In this document: one piece after another, positions 1 to 7,977 of the stretch
Layout: each line of letters opens with the position of its first letter
How positions within the stretch are numbered: the stretch's first letter is position 1
Assembly (NCBI RefSeq): GCF_021768455.1
Contig: NZ_JAIZVX010000008.1
Span: forward strand, 1-50,765
Length of the DNA: 50,765 nucleotides
Direction: 5' to 3'
Source of the DNA: Aquabacterium sp.
GTDB taxonomy: Bacteria > Pseudomonadota > Gammaproteobacteria > Burkholderiales > Burkholderiaceae_C
The notes under the pieces: generated by a model
Told to the model about the DNA's origin: nothing
The model's input: the letters and a program-made list of their open reading frames with translations, nothing else
Database searches by the model: none
Position numbers and translations under genes: made by a program

Positions 1-123
1 TGCACCGACAACGGCGCCATGATCGCCCTGGCCGCCGCCATGCGCCTGCAGTCCGGCCAGGCGCGCCTGAGTCAGGAGCCTGCTTTCGACGTCAAGCCCC
101 GCTGGGACCTCTCCGAGGACTGA
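1..123 (+). CDS. tsaD: TsaD C-terminal fragment (tRNA N6-threonylcarbamoyladenosine synthase subunit)
   Basis: The reading frame is open from the first base and ends with TGA at 121-123, giving the last 40 residues of a protein whose start lies outside the window. The fragment begins [16 protein letters not shown] and ends PRWDLSED. The C-T-D-N-G-A-M-I-A run and the closing P-R-W-x-L are typical of the C-terminus of TsaD (Gcp/YgjD). This ASKHA-fold enzyme works with TsaB and TsaE to transfer threonylcarbamoyl to A37 of ANN-decoding tRNAs in the cytoplasm. It is followed by rpsO on the same strand after 176 bases, which contain a promoter of their own. The family assignment rests on a short segment only. 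Confidence 0.85.
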   Translation, partial: CTDNGAMIALAAAMRLQSGQARLSQEPAFDVKPRWDLSED

Positions 124-124
124 T

Positions 125-154
125 TTGATCCCCCTGAGGGCCCTGTGCTAACAT
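125..154 (+). promoter_or_regulatory. Candidate sigma70 promoter for rpsO
   Basis: TTGATC (125-130) and TAACAT (149-154) are separated by 18 bases. The -10 hexamer is preceded by TG one base upstream, which makes it an extended -10. It lies just after the tsaD stop codon and about 145 bases before rpsO, so the rpsO messenger would have a leader of roughly 140 bases. Predicted from motif match only. Confidence 0.45.
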
Positions 155-162
155 AGAGGGCT

Positions 163-184
163 TGGCATGCTTCAGGGCGTGCCA
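163..184 (+). promoter_or_regulatory. Stem-loop in the rpsO leader
   Basis: TGGCATGC (163-170) pairs with GCGTGCCA (177-184) around a 6-base loop, with one G-U pair. It lies shortly downstream of the candidate promoter, in the rpsO 5' leader. Ribosomal protein S15 is known to autoregulate through leader structures in several bacterial groups. That this hairpin is such a site is inference only. Confidence 0.3.
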
Positions 185-299
185 TGTTCGCACGGTCCGG
201 GTTGGTTTCACCTGGCGCCGCAAGTTCAACGCAGAAACCTTGGGCACTGGTTCGCCAGGTCGATGCCGCCCGAGGCCTGCCATCCGTAAAGGAAACACC

Positions 300-569
300 A
301 TGTCCGTCGCAGACATCAACACCGCAGCCATCATCAAGGACAACGCACGTGGCGCAGCCGACACCGGCTCTCCTGAAGTGCAAGTGGCCCTGCTGACCGC
401 GCGCATCAACGAGCTGACCCCCCACTTCAAGGCCAACAAGAAGGACCACCACGGTCGTCGCGGCCTGCTGCGTATGGTCAGCCGTCGTCGCAAGCTGCTG
501 GACTACCTGAAGGACCGCGACTTCAGCCGCTACGCAGCCCTGATCGCCAAGCTCGGCCTGCGCAAGTAA
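300..569 (+). CDS. rpsO: 30S ribosomal protein S15
   Basis: Primary 16S rRNA-binding protein that nucleates assembly of the central domain of the 30S subunit. The 89-residue product has the normal S15 length and runs [15 protein letters not shown]... to ...LIAKLGLRK. It contains the family's [12 protein letters not shown] segment and the H-H-G-R-R-G-L-L-x-M-V-x-R-R-R-K-L-L rRNA-binding segment. The ATG at 300 is chosen over an upstream in-frame start at 162 because it matches the conserved N-terminus and is preceded by AAAGGAAA at a good ribosome-binding distance. A strong intrinsic terminator follows directly, and pnp comes next, the classical rpsO-pnp pairing. Confidence 0.98.
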   Translation: MSVADINTAAIIKDNARGAADTGSPEVQVALLTARINELTPHFKANKKDHHGRRGLLRMVSRRRKLLDYLKDRDFSRYAALIAKLGLRK

Positions 570-584
570 TCGCGCCATGACGAC

Positions 585-625
585 AAAAAGCCTGTCTGGT
601 TCCTCCAGCACAGGCTTTTTGTTTT
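585..625 (+). terminator. Intrinsic terminator after rpsO
   Basis: Perfect 11-base inverted repeat AAAAAGCCTGT (585-595) / ACAGGCTTTTT (610-620) with a 14-base loop, followed by GTTTTTC. It starts 15 bases after the rpsO stop codon. Read-through probably contributes to pnp expression. Confidence 0.85.
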
Positions 626-652
626 TCAACGCCTCCCACTCGACCAAGCGAC

Positions 653-706
653 CGCTGTGTCATTCCAACGGGGCTGAGGCCTCAGCCTCGCTGGAATGGC
701 ATCGCG
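653..706 (+). promoter_or_regulatory. Long hairpin in the pnp leader (probable RNase III / PNPase autoregulation site)
   Basis: Bases 653-677 fold back on 682-706 around a GGCC loop (678-681). Of 25 opposed positions, 23 pair (three are G-U) and two mismatch (656/703 and 668/691). The apical part includes the palindrome GGCTGAGGCCTCAGCC (672-687). It lies between the rpsO terminator and the pnp start. In E. coli the pnp messenger begins with a long stem that RNase III cleaves, after which PNPase removes the remaining fragment and represses its own synthesis. The position and shape here fit that scheme. No T-run follows, so it is not an intrinsic terminator. Confidence 0.65.
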
Positions 707-769
707 ACTGAGTGAGGGCTTCACCGAAAGGGTGCCTGTGGCGCCCAACTCAAACCGGAGATCCCATCC

Positions 770-3043
770 ATGAGCATTTTCAACAAAGTCACCAAGACCT
801 TCCAGTGGGGTGAGCGTACCGTCACCATGGAAACCGGCGAAATCGCTCGCCAGGCTTCCGGCGCCGTGCTCGTCGACATCGAGGGCACCGTGGTGCTGGC
901 TACAGTCGTGGCCGCCAAGAACGCCAAGCCCGGCCAGGACTTTTTCCCCCTGACCGTCGACTACATCGAGAAGACCTACGCCGCCGGCAAGATCCCTGGC
1001 AGCTTCTTCAAGCGTGAAGCCAAGCCCTCCGAACTGGAAACCCTCACCTCGCGTCTGATCGACCGTCCGATCCGCCCGCTGTTCCCCGAAGGTTTCTTCA
1101 ACGAAGTGCAACTGGTCATCCACGTTGTCTCGCTGAACCCTGAAGTCACGGCCGACATCGCCGCCCTGATCGCCTCCAGCGCTGCTCTGTCGATCTCCGG
1201 CATTCCCTTCAATGGCCCCATCGGTGCCGCCCGCGTGGGCTACATCAATGGCGAGTACGTGCTGAACCCGACGCCGGCCCAGATCGCCGAGTCGAAGCTG
1301 GACCTGGTGGTTGCCGGCACCGAATCCGCTGTGCTGATGGTGGAGTCCGAGGCCGACCAGCTGTCCGAAGAGGTCATGCTGGGCGGCGTGGTTTACGGCC
1401 ATGAGCAGAGCGCCGTGGCCATCAACGCCATCCACGAGTTCGTGCGCGAAGCCGGCAAGCCCGTCTGGGACTGGCAGCCTCCTGCCAAGGATGAAGACTT
1501 CATCGCCAAGGTCAACGCCCTGGGCGAAGACAAGCTGCGTGCGGCCTACCAGATCCGCTCCAAGCAGGCCCGCACGCAAGCATGCCGCGCCGCCTACGCC
1601 GACGTGAAGGCCGCCCTGACCGCCGAAGGCATTGCCTTTGACGCCGTCAAGGTCGAAGGCCTGCTGTTCGACATCGAGGCCAAGATCGTTCGCAGCCAGA
1701 TCCTGGCTGGTGAGCCCCGCATCGACGGTCGCGACACCCGCACCGTGCGTCCCATCGAGATCCGCACCGGCGTGCTGCCGCGCGTGCACGGCTCGGCCCT
1801 GTTCACCCGTGGTGAAACCCAGGCCCTGGTCGTGGCCACCCTCGGCACCGAACAAGACGCCCAGCGCATCGACGCCCTGGCTGGCGACTTCCGCGACACC
1901 TTCCTCTTCCACTACAACATGCCCCCGTTCGCCACCGGCGAAACCGGTCGCGTGGGCACTCCGAAGCGCCGCGAAATCGGCCACGGTCGCCTGGCCAAGC
2001 GCGCCCTGGTGCCGCTGCTGCCCCCGAAGGAAGAGTTCGCTTACACCGTGCGCGTGGTCTCCGAGATCACCGAATCCAATGGCTCCTCGTCGATGGCTTC
2101 GGTCTGCGGCGGCTGCCTGGCGCTGATGGACGCTGGCGTGCCGATGAAGGCCCACGTGGCCGGCATCGCCATGGGTCTGATCAAGGACGGCAACAAGTTT
2201 GCCGTGCTGACCGACATCCTGGGTGACGAAGATCACCTCGGCGACATGGACTTCAAGGTCGCCGGCACCACCGCCGGCGTGACCGCCCTGCAGATGGACA
2301 TCAAGATCCAGGGCATCACCAAGGAAATCATGCAAGTGGCCCTGGCGCAAGCCAAGGAAGCTCGCCTGCACATCCTGGGCAAGATGGTGGAAGCCATGGG
2401 CACCGCCAACACCGAAGTGTCGGAGTTCGCGCCTCGCCTGTACACCATCAAGATCAACCCCGAGAAGATCCGTGACGTGATCGGCAAGGGTGGCGCCACC
2501 ATCCGCGGTCTGTGCGAAGAGACGGGTTGCCAGATCAACATCGCCGAAGACGGCGTGGTGACCGTGGCCTCGTCTGATGCCGCCAAGGCCGAATACGCCC
2601 TCAAGCGCATCGGCGAGATCACCGCCGAGGTCGAGATCGGTGCTGTCTACGAAGGCCCCGTCACCAAGCTGTTCGACTTTGGTGCCCTGATCAACCTGCT
2701 GCCTGGCAAGGACGGTCTGCTGCACATCAGCCAGATCGCCCACGAGCGCGTCGAGAAGGTCTCCGACTACCTGGCCGAAGGTCAGATCGTCAAGGTCAAG
2801 GTCATGGAAACCGACGAGAAGGGCCGCATCAAGCTGTCCATGAAGGCCCTGATGGAGCGTCCGGAAGGCATGCCCGAGCGCGAAGAGCGTGGTGACCGCG
2901 GTCCGCGTGGTGACCGTGGTCCGCGCGGCGACCGTGGTGATCGCGGTGATCGCCGTGAACGCGCCCCTCGCTCCGAGCAGCAGGCTGCTGACCAGGGCGA
3001 AGGTTCGGCCGAAGGCCAGGCTCAGCAACAACAGCAGCAGTGA
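770..3043 (+). CDS. pnp: Polyribonucleotide nucleotidyltransferase (PNPase)
   Basis: A 3'-to-5' phosphorolytic exoribonuclease of the cytosolic RNA degradosome; it can also add 3' tails. The 757 residues hold two RNase PH-like cores separated by an alpha-helical linker. These are followed by a KH domain (about 555-620, with the loop [13 protein letters not shown]) and an S1 RNA-binding domain (about 622-692, [20 protein letters not shown]). The tail beyond about residue 697 is longer than in E. coli. It contains R-G-D-R-G-P hexapeptide repeats and ends in six glutamines. The ATG at 770 has CCGGAG upstream and matches the usual [14 protein letters not shown] start. The leader carries a long hairpin that suggests autoregulation. 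tpiA follows with only five bases between stop and ATG. Confidence 0.98.
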   Translation: MSIFNKVTKTFQWGERTVTMETGEIARQASGAVLVDIEGTVVLATVVAAKNAKPGQDFFPLTVDYIEKTYAAGKIPGSFFKREAKPSELETLTSRLIDRPIRPLFPEGFFNEVQLVIHVVSLNPEVTADIAALIASSAALSISGIPFNGPIGAARVGYINGEYVLNPTPAQIAESKLDLVVAGTESAVLMVESEADQLSEEVMLGGVVYGHEQSAVAINAIHEFVREAGKPVWDWQPPAKDEDFIAKVNALGEDKLRAAYQIRSKQARTQACRAAYADVKAALTAEGIAFDAVKVEGLLFDIEAKIVRSQILAGEPRIDGRDTRTVRPIEIRTGVLPRVHGSALFTRGETQALVVATLGTEQDAQRIDALAGDFRDTFLFHYNMPPFATGETGRVGTPKRREIGHGRLAKRALVPLLPPKEEFAYTVRVVSEITESNGSSSMASVCGGCLALMDAGVPMKAHVAGIAMGLIKDGNKFAVLTDILGDEDHLGDMDFKVAGTTAGVTALQMDIKIQGITKEIMQVALAQAKEARLHILGKMVEAMGTANTEVSEFAPRLYTIKINPEKIRDVIGKGGATIRGLCEETGCQINIAEDGVVTVASSDAAKAEYALKRIGEITAEVEIGAVYEGPVTKLFDFGALINLLPGKDGLLHISQIAHERVEKVSDYLAEGQIVKVKVMETDEKGRIKLSMKALMERPEGMPEREERGDRGPRGDRGPRGDRGDRGDRRERAPRSEQQAADQGEGSAEGQAQQQQQQ
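2888..2959 (+). repeat. Four tandem 18-base units encoding RGDRGP-like repeats in the PNPase tail
   Basis: Four consecutive units occupy 2888-2905, 2906-2923, 2924-2941 and 2942-2959. They encode [18 protein letters not shown] and RGDRRE (residues 707-730). The first two units differ at a single base and the later ones are more diverged, which is what tandem duplication within the gene would leave. Arg-Gly-rich tails commonly bind RNA. The copy number could vary between strains. Confidence 0.85.
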
Positions 3044-3048
3044 TCGCC

Positions 3049-3795
3049 ATGAAGAAACTGGTCGTTGGCAACTGGAAGATGCACGGCAGCCGTGCGTCCA
3101 ATGCAGAGCTGATCCAGGGTCTTCTGGCGGCCGATCTGGCCGCCACGGCGCCCCGGGCAGAGGTGGCGGTGTGTCCGCCTTTCGTCTACCTGGCTGACGT
3201 GGCCAGTGCCCTGCAGGGCTCGGCCATTGCGCTGGGCTCTCAGGATGTGTCCACGCAAACCCAGGGCGCCTACACGGGCGAAGTCTCTGGGGTCATGCTG
3301 CGCGAGATCGGTGCGCGCTACGCCATCGTGGGGCATTCGGAGCGTCGCAGCTACCATGCCGAGAGCGACCAGCTCGTGGCGGACAAGGCCAAGGCTGCAC
3401 TGGCTCATGGCCTGATCCCCATCGTGTGTGTGGGTGAAACGTTGGCCGAGCGCGAATCGGATCAGACGGAAACCGTGGTGGGGCGTCAGCTCCAGGCCGT
3501 GATCGACACCCTGGGCGCCGAGGTGCTCAAGGTGGTGGTCGCCTACGAGCCCGTCTGGGCCATTGGCACTGGCAAAACCGCATCACCCGAGCAGGCTCAG
3601 GCGGTGCACGCCTTCCTGCGCGGTGTGTTGAAGGCGGCCCATGCCGACGCTTCCAGCGTGCCCTTGCTCTACGGCGGCAGTGTCAAGCCGGACAACGCCG
3701 CCACACTGTTTGCGCAAGCCGACATCGATGGCGGCCTGATCGGCGGTGCGGCACTGAAGGCGGCGGATTTCGCCGCCATCGCCCGCGCGGCCTGA
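3049..3795 (+). CDS. tpiA: Triosephosphate isomerase
   Basis: Interconverts dihydroxyacetone phosphate and glyceraldehyde-3-phosphate in glycolysis and gluconeogenesis. The 248-residue TIM barrel has the usual length. Visible active-site elements are N8/K10 in VGNWKM, H96 in IVGHSERR, E167 in VAYEPVWAIGTGK and the phosphate-gripping GGSVKP loop. The ATG at 3049 gives the standard MKKLVVGNWKM start; a GTG at 3040 overlapping the pnp stop is possible but less likely. There is no clear Shine-Dalgarno sequence of its own, so translation is probably coupled to pnp. secG follows after 33 bases, giving a pnp-tpiA-secG transcription unit. Confidence 0.97.
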   Translation: MKKLVVGNWKMHGSRASNAELIQGLLAADLAATAPRAEVAVCPPFVYLADVASALQGSAIALGSQDVSTQTQGAYTGEVSGVMLREIGARYAIVGHSERRSYHAESDQLVADKAKAALAHGLIPIVCVGETLAERESDQTETVVGRQLQAVIDTLGAEVLKVVVAYEPVWAIGTGKTASPEQAQAVHAFLRGVLKAAHADASSVPLLYGGSVKPDNAATLFAQADIDGGLIGGAALKAADFAAIARAA

Positions 3796-3828
3796 TCTTC
3801 TTTCTAGAGATTTGAGGAGTTTTCTTTC

Positions 3829-4179
3829 ATGCAAGCATTGATGACCGTCGTGCTCTTGCTGCAGGTGATCTCGGCCCTGGCCATGATCGGCCTGGTGCTG
3901 GTTCAGCACGGCAAGGGTGCCGACATGGGCGCATCGTTCGGCAGTGGTGCCTCCGGCAGCCTGTTCGGCGCCACTGGCAGCGCGAACTTCCTGTCGCGTT
4001 CCACGGCCGTGGCTGCCACGGTGTTCTTCTCGTCCACACTGGGGCTGGCCTACTTTGGTGGCCACCGTGCAGTGGCCACCGAGCAGTCCAGCGTGCTGGA
4101 CCAGGCTGCCAGCGCCGCAGCGCCCGCGTCGCTGCCCGCAGCGCCGGCCTCCGGTGCTGCGCTGATCCCAACGAAGTAA
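3829..4179 (+). CDS. secG: Preprotein translocase subunit SecG
   Basis: Small membrane subunit of the SecYEG channel that assists SecA-driven export. The 116 residues have a first membrane helix (about 3-25), then the cytoplasmic G-K-G-A-D-M-G-A-S-F-G-S-G family motif (about 29-45) and the conserved LFGATGSANFLSR stretch. A second helix follows (about 58-78), then an Ala/Pro-rich tail that differs between species. GAGGAG lies nine bases before the ATG. Last gene of the pnp-tpiA-secG unit; an unusual branched inverted repeat follows the stop codon. Confidence 0.96.
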   Translation: MQALMTVVLLLQVISALAMIGLVLVQHGKGADMGASFGSGASGSLFGATGSANFLSRSTAVAATVFFSSTLGLAYFGGHRAVATEQSSVLDQAASAAAPASLPAAPASGAALIPTK

Positions 4180-4200
4180 GGGGTCTCCGACCGGTACTTG

Positions 4201-4263
4201 TGTCGTTTCGAGACGTGGGTTTGACACCAAACTTGAACGCGTTGTTCACGAAACGACATTTTT
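4201..4263 (+). terminator. Branched inverted repeat with T-run after secG, overlapping the tRNA-Leu promoter region
   Basis: TGTCGTTTCG (4201-4210) is perfectly complementary to CGAAACGACA (4249-4258), and TTTTT follows at 4259-4263. The enclosed 38 bases can form two further arms. These are GTTTG/CAAAC (4219-4223 with 4228-4232) and TGAAC/GTTCA (4234-4238 with 4244-4248), the second abutting the outer stem. The T-run suggests termination of the secG messenger, but a branched terminator with so large an enclosed region is unusual. The element could instead be a regulatory RNA or an operator for the downstream promoter. Confidence 0.5.
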
Positions 4264-4274
4264 CGGTTTAGAAT
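4245..4274 (+). promoter_or_regulatory. Candidate promoter for tRNA-Leu
   Basis: TTCACG (4245-4250) and TAGAAT (4269-4274) are 18 bases apart. The -10 element is good, the -35 weak. The right arm of the dyad after secG overlaps the -35. Initiation around 4281 would leave about 65 bases of 5' leader on the tRNA precursor. Confidence 0.4.
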
Positions 4275-4345
4275 GGAAGTCTTCGGTAAGCAAGTCCTCA
4301 CGCAAACCGAATGCTTCAGAAGAGTGGGTTGAAACAGCCTGCTTG

Positions 4346-4430
4346 GCCGACGTGGTGAAATTGGTAGACACGCTATCTTGAGGGGGTAGTGGCGAAAGCT
4401 GTGCGAGTTCGAGTCTCGCCGTCGGCACCA
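4346..4430 (+). tRNA. tRNA-Leu (anticodon GAG)
   Basis: An 85-base cloverleaf including an encoded CCA end. The acceptor strands are GCCGACG (4346-4352) and CGTCGGC (4420-4426). The anticodon stem is CTATC/GGTAG with loop TTGAGGG, placing GAG at 4380-4382. A long variable arm (TGGCGAAAGCTG region) marks a class II tRNA, and the T-loop is TTCGAGT. It reads CUC and CUU codons. It lies between secG and nuoA, a placement common in Burkholderiales. Confidence 0.96.
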
Positions 4431-4454
4431 TGGATTTCAACAGAGTCTTTGTGT

Positions 4455-4511
4455 AGAGCCCTCCATGATCAGCTCCGGTCATCCCCTGAATGCTGATCAA
4501 AACAAGGCTCT
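4455..4511 (+). promoter_or_regulatory. Nested inverted repeat downstream of tRNA-Leu
   Basis: AGAGCC (4455-4460) pairs with GGCTCT (4506-4511). Inside it TGATCAGC (4466-4473) pairs perfectly with GCTGATCA (4492-4499) around an 18-base loop. No T-run follows. It may be a processing structure at the 3' side of the tRNA precursor or part of the nuo leader. Between it and the next element, GGATGCGC (4519-4526) and GCGTTCATCC (4530-4539) form a further small hairpin. Confidence 0.4.
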
Positions 4512-4558
4512 GGAAGGTGGATGCGCTTCGCGTTCATCCCGCACAAAGTTCTCCCGTG

Positions 4559-4628
4559 AGCGCGCTCTGGTAGATGTGGAATCGGTCGAAAACCCGATTG
4601 ACGTCAAACCTGGCGCGCTTTTTGTTTT
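4559..4628 (+). terminator. Terminator- or attenuator-like structure upstream of nuoA
   Basis: AGCGCGC (4559-4565) is complementary to GCGCGCT (4613-4619), and a T-rich run with one G (4619-4628) follows directly. Within the loop AATCGG (4580-4585) pairs with CCGATT (4594-4599). A possible -35 (TTGACG, 4598-4603) overlaps this inner hairpin but lacks a convincing -10. The element could terminate the tRNA-Leu transcript or attenuate the nuo operon 50 bases before nuoA. Except for this and the nested repeat before it, I see no coding potential in the 247 bases between tRNA-Leu and nuoA. Confidence 0.4.
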
Positions 4629-4677
4629 GTCCGTGTGGTTCAATCACGCGTCCTGCAGCATCTGAAAGACCTGAGTC

Positions 4678-5040
4678 ATGGTGAACCTCGACCAGTATCT
4701 GCCCGTCATCCTCTTCATTCTGGTTGGTGTCGGTGTCGGCATCGCGCCACAGGCCCTGGGTTTTCTGCTCGGTCCCCGTCGTCCTGACGAGGCCAAGAAC
4801 TCTCCCTACGAATGCGGCTTCGAGGCTTTCGAAGACGCGCGCATGAAGTTCGATGTCCGCTACTACCTGGTGGCCATCCTCTTCATCCTGTTCGACCTCG
4901 AAATCGCGTTTTTGTTCCCTTGGGCCGTGGCCCTGAAGGAAGTGGGCATGGCCGGTTTCCTGGCCATCATGTTGTTCCTGGGCATCCTGGTCGTGGGTTT
5001 CGCCTACGAATGGAAGAAGGGCGCGCTGGACTGGGAGTGA
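4678..5040 (+). CDS. nuoA: NADH-quinone oxidoreductase subunit A
   Basis: Membrane-arm subunit of complex I, near the quinone site. The 120 residues form three membrane helices (about 6-28, 62-82 and 92-113). The conserved loop [24 protein letters not shown] (residues 41-64) includes the reactive loop cysteine C47. The ATG at 4678 begins [13 protein letters not shown], as in relatives. First gene of an uninterrupted 14-gene operon; 46 bases separate it from nuoB. Transcription must start in or before the structured leader between tRNA-Leu and this gene. Confidence 0.97.
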   Translation: MVNLDQYLPVILFILVGVGVGIAPQALGFLLGPRRPDEAKNSPYECGFEAFEDARMKFDVRYYLVAILFILFDLEIAFLFPWAVALKEVGMAGFLAIMLFLGILVVGFAYEWKKGALDWE

Positions 5041-5086
5041 TCCCCGTCCGCGTTGCATCCACAGGAATCTTCAAGAGGTAATTCAC

Positions 5087-5563
5087 ATGGGTATCGAAGG
5101 CGTCTTCAAAGAGGGCTTCATCACCACGTCGGCCGACACGCTGATCAACTGGTCCAAGACCGGTTCGCTGTGGCCAATGACATTCGGTCTGGCCTGCTGT
5201 GCCGTGGAAATGATGCACGCGGGTGCGGCCCGTTATGACATCGACCGTTTCGGCATGCTGTTCCGTCCCAGCCCGCGCCAGTCCGACCTGATGATCGTGG
5301 CCGGCACGCTGTGCAACAAGATGGCGCCAGCCCTCCGCAAGGTCTACGACCAGATGGCCGAGCCCCGCTGGGTGCTCTCCATGGGCTCGTGCGCCAACGG
5401 GGGCGGCTACTACCACTACAGCTATTCGGTGGTGCGGGGCTGTGACCGCATCGTCCCCGTGGACGTCTACGTGCCAGGTTGCCCCCCGACGGCCGAGGCG
5501 CTGCTCTACGGCATCCTGCAGCTGCAGGCCAAGATCCGTCGCGAAAACACCATCGCCCGCTGA
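5087..5563 (+). CDS. nuoB: NADH-quinone oxidoreductase subunit B
   Basis: Holds the terminal [4Fe-4S] cluster N2, which passes electrons to quinone at the junction of the two arms of complex I. The 158 residues carry all four expected cluster ligands: the adjacent pair C37-C38 ([10 protein letters not shown]), C102 (MGSCANGGG) and C132 ([11 protein letters not shown]). The quinone-site segment ARYDIDRFG is intact. AGAGGTAA lies just before the ATG. It precedes nuoC by 22 bases. Confidence 0.98.
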   Translation: MGIEGVFKEGFITTSADTLINWSKTGSLWPMTFGLACCAVEMMHAGAARYDIDRFGMLFRPSPRQSDLMIVAGTLCNKMAPALRKVYDQMAEPRWVLSMGSCANGGGYYHYSYSVVRGCDRIVPVDVYVPGCPPTAEALLYGILQLQAKIRRENTIAR

Positions 5564-5585
5564 GCGCTGCACCAAGAGCCACCAC

Positions 5586-6197
5586 ATGAGCACCAAACTC
5601 GACACCCTGCAGACCGCTCTGCAAAACGTCCTGGGCGACAAGGTCAAGCGCCTCGACAAGGCCCTGGGCGAACTCACGTTGACCGTCTCTGCCGCCGACT
5701 ACCTCGGCGTGGCGAAGACCTTGCGTGACCACGCCGACCTGCGCTTCGAGCAGCTGCAGGACCTCTGCGGCATGGACTACTCCACCTACAAGGACGGCGC
5801 ACCGTCGATCTATAGCGAAGGCCCGCGCTACGCCGTGATCAGCCACCTGCTGTCGGTGAGCAAGAACTGGCGCCTGCGCCTGAAGGTGTTCGCCACCGAC
5901 GACGACTTCCCCATCGTGGACTCGGTCAACGACATCTGGAACAGCGCGAACTGGTTCGAGCGCGAGGCCTTCGACCTGTTCGGCATCATTTTCGATGGCC
6001 ACAACGACCTGCGCCGCATCCTGACCGACTACGGTTTCATCGGTCACCCCTTCCGCAAGGATTTCCCCGTGACCGGTCACGTGGAAATGCGTTACGACGC
6101 CGAGCAGAAGCGCGTGATCTACCAGCCCGTCACCATCGAGACGCGCGAGATCACGCCGCGCATCATCCGTGAAGACAATTACGGCGGCCTGCACTGA
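5586..6197 (+). CDS. nuoC: NADH-quinone oxidoreductase subunit C
   Basis: 30-kDa-type peripheral-arm subunit that packs against NuoD and NuoB. The 203 residues include the family signature [19 protein letters not shown] followed by [19 protein letters not shown]. The ATG at 5586 is used because upstream in-frame codons overlap nuoB and do not match the family. NuoC is a separate protein here, unlike the fused NuoCD of enterobacteria. Fifteen bases separate it from nuoD. Confidence 0.97.
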   Translation: MSTKLDTLQTALQNVLGDKVKRLDKALGELTLTVSAADYLGVAKTLRDHADLRFEQLQDLCGMDYSTYKDGAPSIYSEGPRYAVISHLLSVSKNWRLRLKVFATDDDFPIVDSVNDIWNSANWFEREAFDLFGIIFDGHNDLRRILTDYGFIGHPFRKDFPVTGHVEMRYDAEQKRVIYQPVTIETREITPRIIREDNYGGLH

Positions 6198-6212
6198 GTC
6201 GAGGTTGAAGCC

Positions 6213-7466
6213 ATGGCAGACATCAAGAACTACACCCTGAACTTCGGTCCGCAGCACCCCGCTGCACACGGCGTGCTGCGCCTGGTGCTCGAGCTCGACG
6301 GCGAAGTCATTCAGCGCGCCGACCCCCACATCGGCCTGCTGCACCGCGCCACCGAAAAGCTGGCCGAATCCAAGACCTACATCCAGTCGCTGCCCTACAT
6401 GGACCGTCTGGACTACGTCTCGATGATGTGCAACGAGCACGCCTACTGCCTGGCCATCGAGAAGATGCTGGGCATCGAGGTGCCCGAGCGCGCCCAGTAC
6501 ATCCGCGTGATGTTCGCCGAGATCACCCGTGTGCTGAACCACCTGCTGTGGTTGGGCTGTCACGGTTTCGACTGCGGCGCCATGAACATCCTGATCTACT
6601 GCTTCCGCGAGCGCGAAGACCTCTTCGACCTCTACGAAGCCGTGTCGGGTGCCCGCATGCACGCGGCCTATTTCCGTCCGGGTGGCGTCTACCGCGACCT
6701 GCCGGACACCATGCCGCAGTACAAGGCCAGCAAGATCAAGAACGCGAGGACGATCGCGCGTCTGAACGAGAACCGCCAGGGCTCGATGCTGGACTTCATT
6801 GACGACTTCACGCAGCGTTTCCCCAAGCTCATCGACGAGTACGAAACCCTGCTGACCGACAACCGCATCTGGAAGCAGCGCACGGTCGGCATCGGTGTGG
6901 TCAGCCCGGAGCGGGCCCTGCAGATGGGTCTGTCTGGCGCCATGTTGCGTGGTTCGGGCATCGTGTGGGACCTGCGCAAGCACCAGCCCTACGACGTCTA
7001 CGACAAGCTGGACTTCGACATCCCCGTGGGTCGCAATGGCGACTGCTACGACCGCTATGTGGTTCGCGTGGAAGAGCTGCGTCAGTCCAACCGCATCATC
7101 AAGCAGTGCGTGGACTGGCTCAAGAAGAACCCGGGCCCGGTCATCACCGACAACCACAAGGTGGCCCCGCCTTCGCGCGTCGAGATGAAGACCTCGATGG
7201 AGCAGCTGATTCACCACTTCAAGCTCTTCACCGAAGGCTTCCACGTGCCCGAAGGCGAGGCTTACGCCGCCGTCGAGCACCCGAAGGGCGAGTTTGGCAT
7301 CTACCTCGCTTCTGACGGGGCGAACAAGCCTTATCGCCTGAAGATCCGCGCACCTGGCTTCCCCCATCTGGCCGCTCTGGACGAGATGTCCAAGGGCCAC
7401 ATGATTGCCGACGCCGTGGCCATCATCGGCACGATGGACATCGTGTTCGGTGAGATTGACCGCTAA
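6213..7466 (+). CDS. nuoD: NADH-quinone oxidoreductase subunit D
   Basis: 49-kDa subunit, related to the large subunit of NiFe hydrogenases, that forms much of the quinone-binding cavity with NuoB. The 417-residue length is typical. The N-terminal loop [15 protein letters not shown] carries the conserved histidines that line the quinone site, and [16 protein letters not shown] follows. The C-terminus FGEIDR is standard. The start has GTTGAAG upstream, and nuoE begins 14 bases after the stop. Confidence 0.98.
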   Translation: MADIKNYTLNFGPQHPAAHGVLRLVLELDGEVIQRADPHIGLLHRATEKLAESKTYIQSLPYMDRLDYVSMMCNEHAYCLAIEKMLGIEVPERAQYIRVMFAEITRVLNHLLWLGCHGFDCGAMNILIYCFREREDLFDLYEAVSGARMHAAYFRPGGVYRDLPDTMPQYKASKIKNARTIARLNENRQGSMLDFIDDFTQRFPKLIDEYETLLTDNRIWKQRTVGIGVVSPERALQMGLSGAMLRGSGIVWDLRKHQPYDVYDKLDFDIPVGRNGDCYDRYVVRVEELRQSNRIIKQCVDWLKKNPGPVITDNHKVAPPSRVEMKTSMEQLIHHFKLFTEGFHVPEGEAYAAVEHPKGEFGIYLASDGANKPYRLKIRAPGFPHLAALDEMSKGHMIADAVAIIGTMDIVFGEIDR

Positions 7467-7480
7467 GAGACTGACACACC

Positions 7481-7966
7481 ATGCTCAGCGAACAAACCAA
7501 AGCGCGCTTCGACCGCGAACTTGCCAAGTACCCGGCCGACCAGCGCATCTCCGCGGTCATGGCCTGCTTGTCCATCATCCAGCAGGAACGAGGCTGGGTC
7601 TCGCCCGAGAGCGAGCAGGAGATCGCCGACTACATCGGCGTGGCACCGATCGCGGTCCATGAAGTGACCACCTTCTACAACATGTACAACCAGCAGCCGG
7701 TCGGCCAGTTCAAGCTGGCTGTGTGCACCAACCTGCCATGCCAGCTGCGTGACGGTCAAAAGGCGCTCAACCACGTCTGCGAACGCCTCGGTGTCGAGAT
7801 GGGCGGCACCACGGCCGATGGCCTGTTCACCGTGCAGCAATCGGAATGCCTCGGTGCCTGCGCCGACGCGCCGGTTGCCCTGGTCAACGACCGCCAGATG
7901 GTCAGCTACCTGAGCAATGAGCGCCTGGATGAACTCCTGGCCGCGCTCAAGGCCCAGGCCAAGTGA
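7481..7966 (+). CDS. nuoE: NADH-quinone oxidoreductase subunit E
   Basis: 24-kDa thioredoxin-like subunit of the NADH dehydrogenase module; it binds the off-path [2Fe-2S] cluster N1a. The 161 residues contain an N-terminal helical region and the four ligands C82 and C87 (VCTNLPCQL) and C123 and C127 ([11 protein letters not shown]). It works with NuoF and NuoG. The gap to nuoF is 11 bases. Confidence 0.98.
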   Translation: MLSEQTKARFDRELAKYPADQRISAVMACLSIIQQERGWVSPESEQEIADYIGVAPIAVHEVTTFYNMYNQQPVGQFKLAVCTNLPCQLRDGQKALNHVCERLGVEMGGTTADGLFTVQQSECLGACADAPVALVNDRQMVSYLSNERLDELLAALKAQAK

Positions 7967-7977
7967 GGCAAGACACC

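Noticed and set aside
626-3031. An 801-codon open frame antisense to pnp, and similar very long antisense frames over nuoB-nuoD (5145-7400), nuoG (9315-11750) and nuoL (14232-16481)
   Set aside because: They are shadows created by strong GC3 bias in highly expressed genes. Their translations are rich in His, Gln, Gly and Ala, contain no recognisable domain, and lie wholly over conserved genes.
4598-4603. TTGACG as the -35 of a nuo promoter
   Set aside because: The hexamer 17 bases downstream (TTTGTT) is a poor -10, and the -35 lies within a predicted hairpin; support is too weak for a promoter call.
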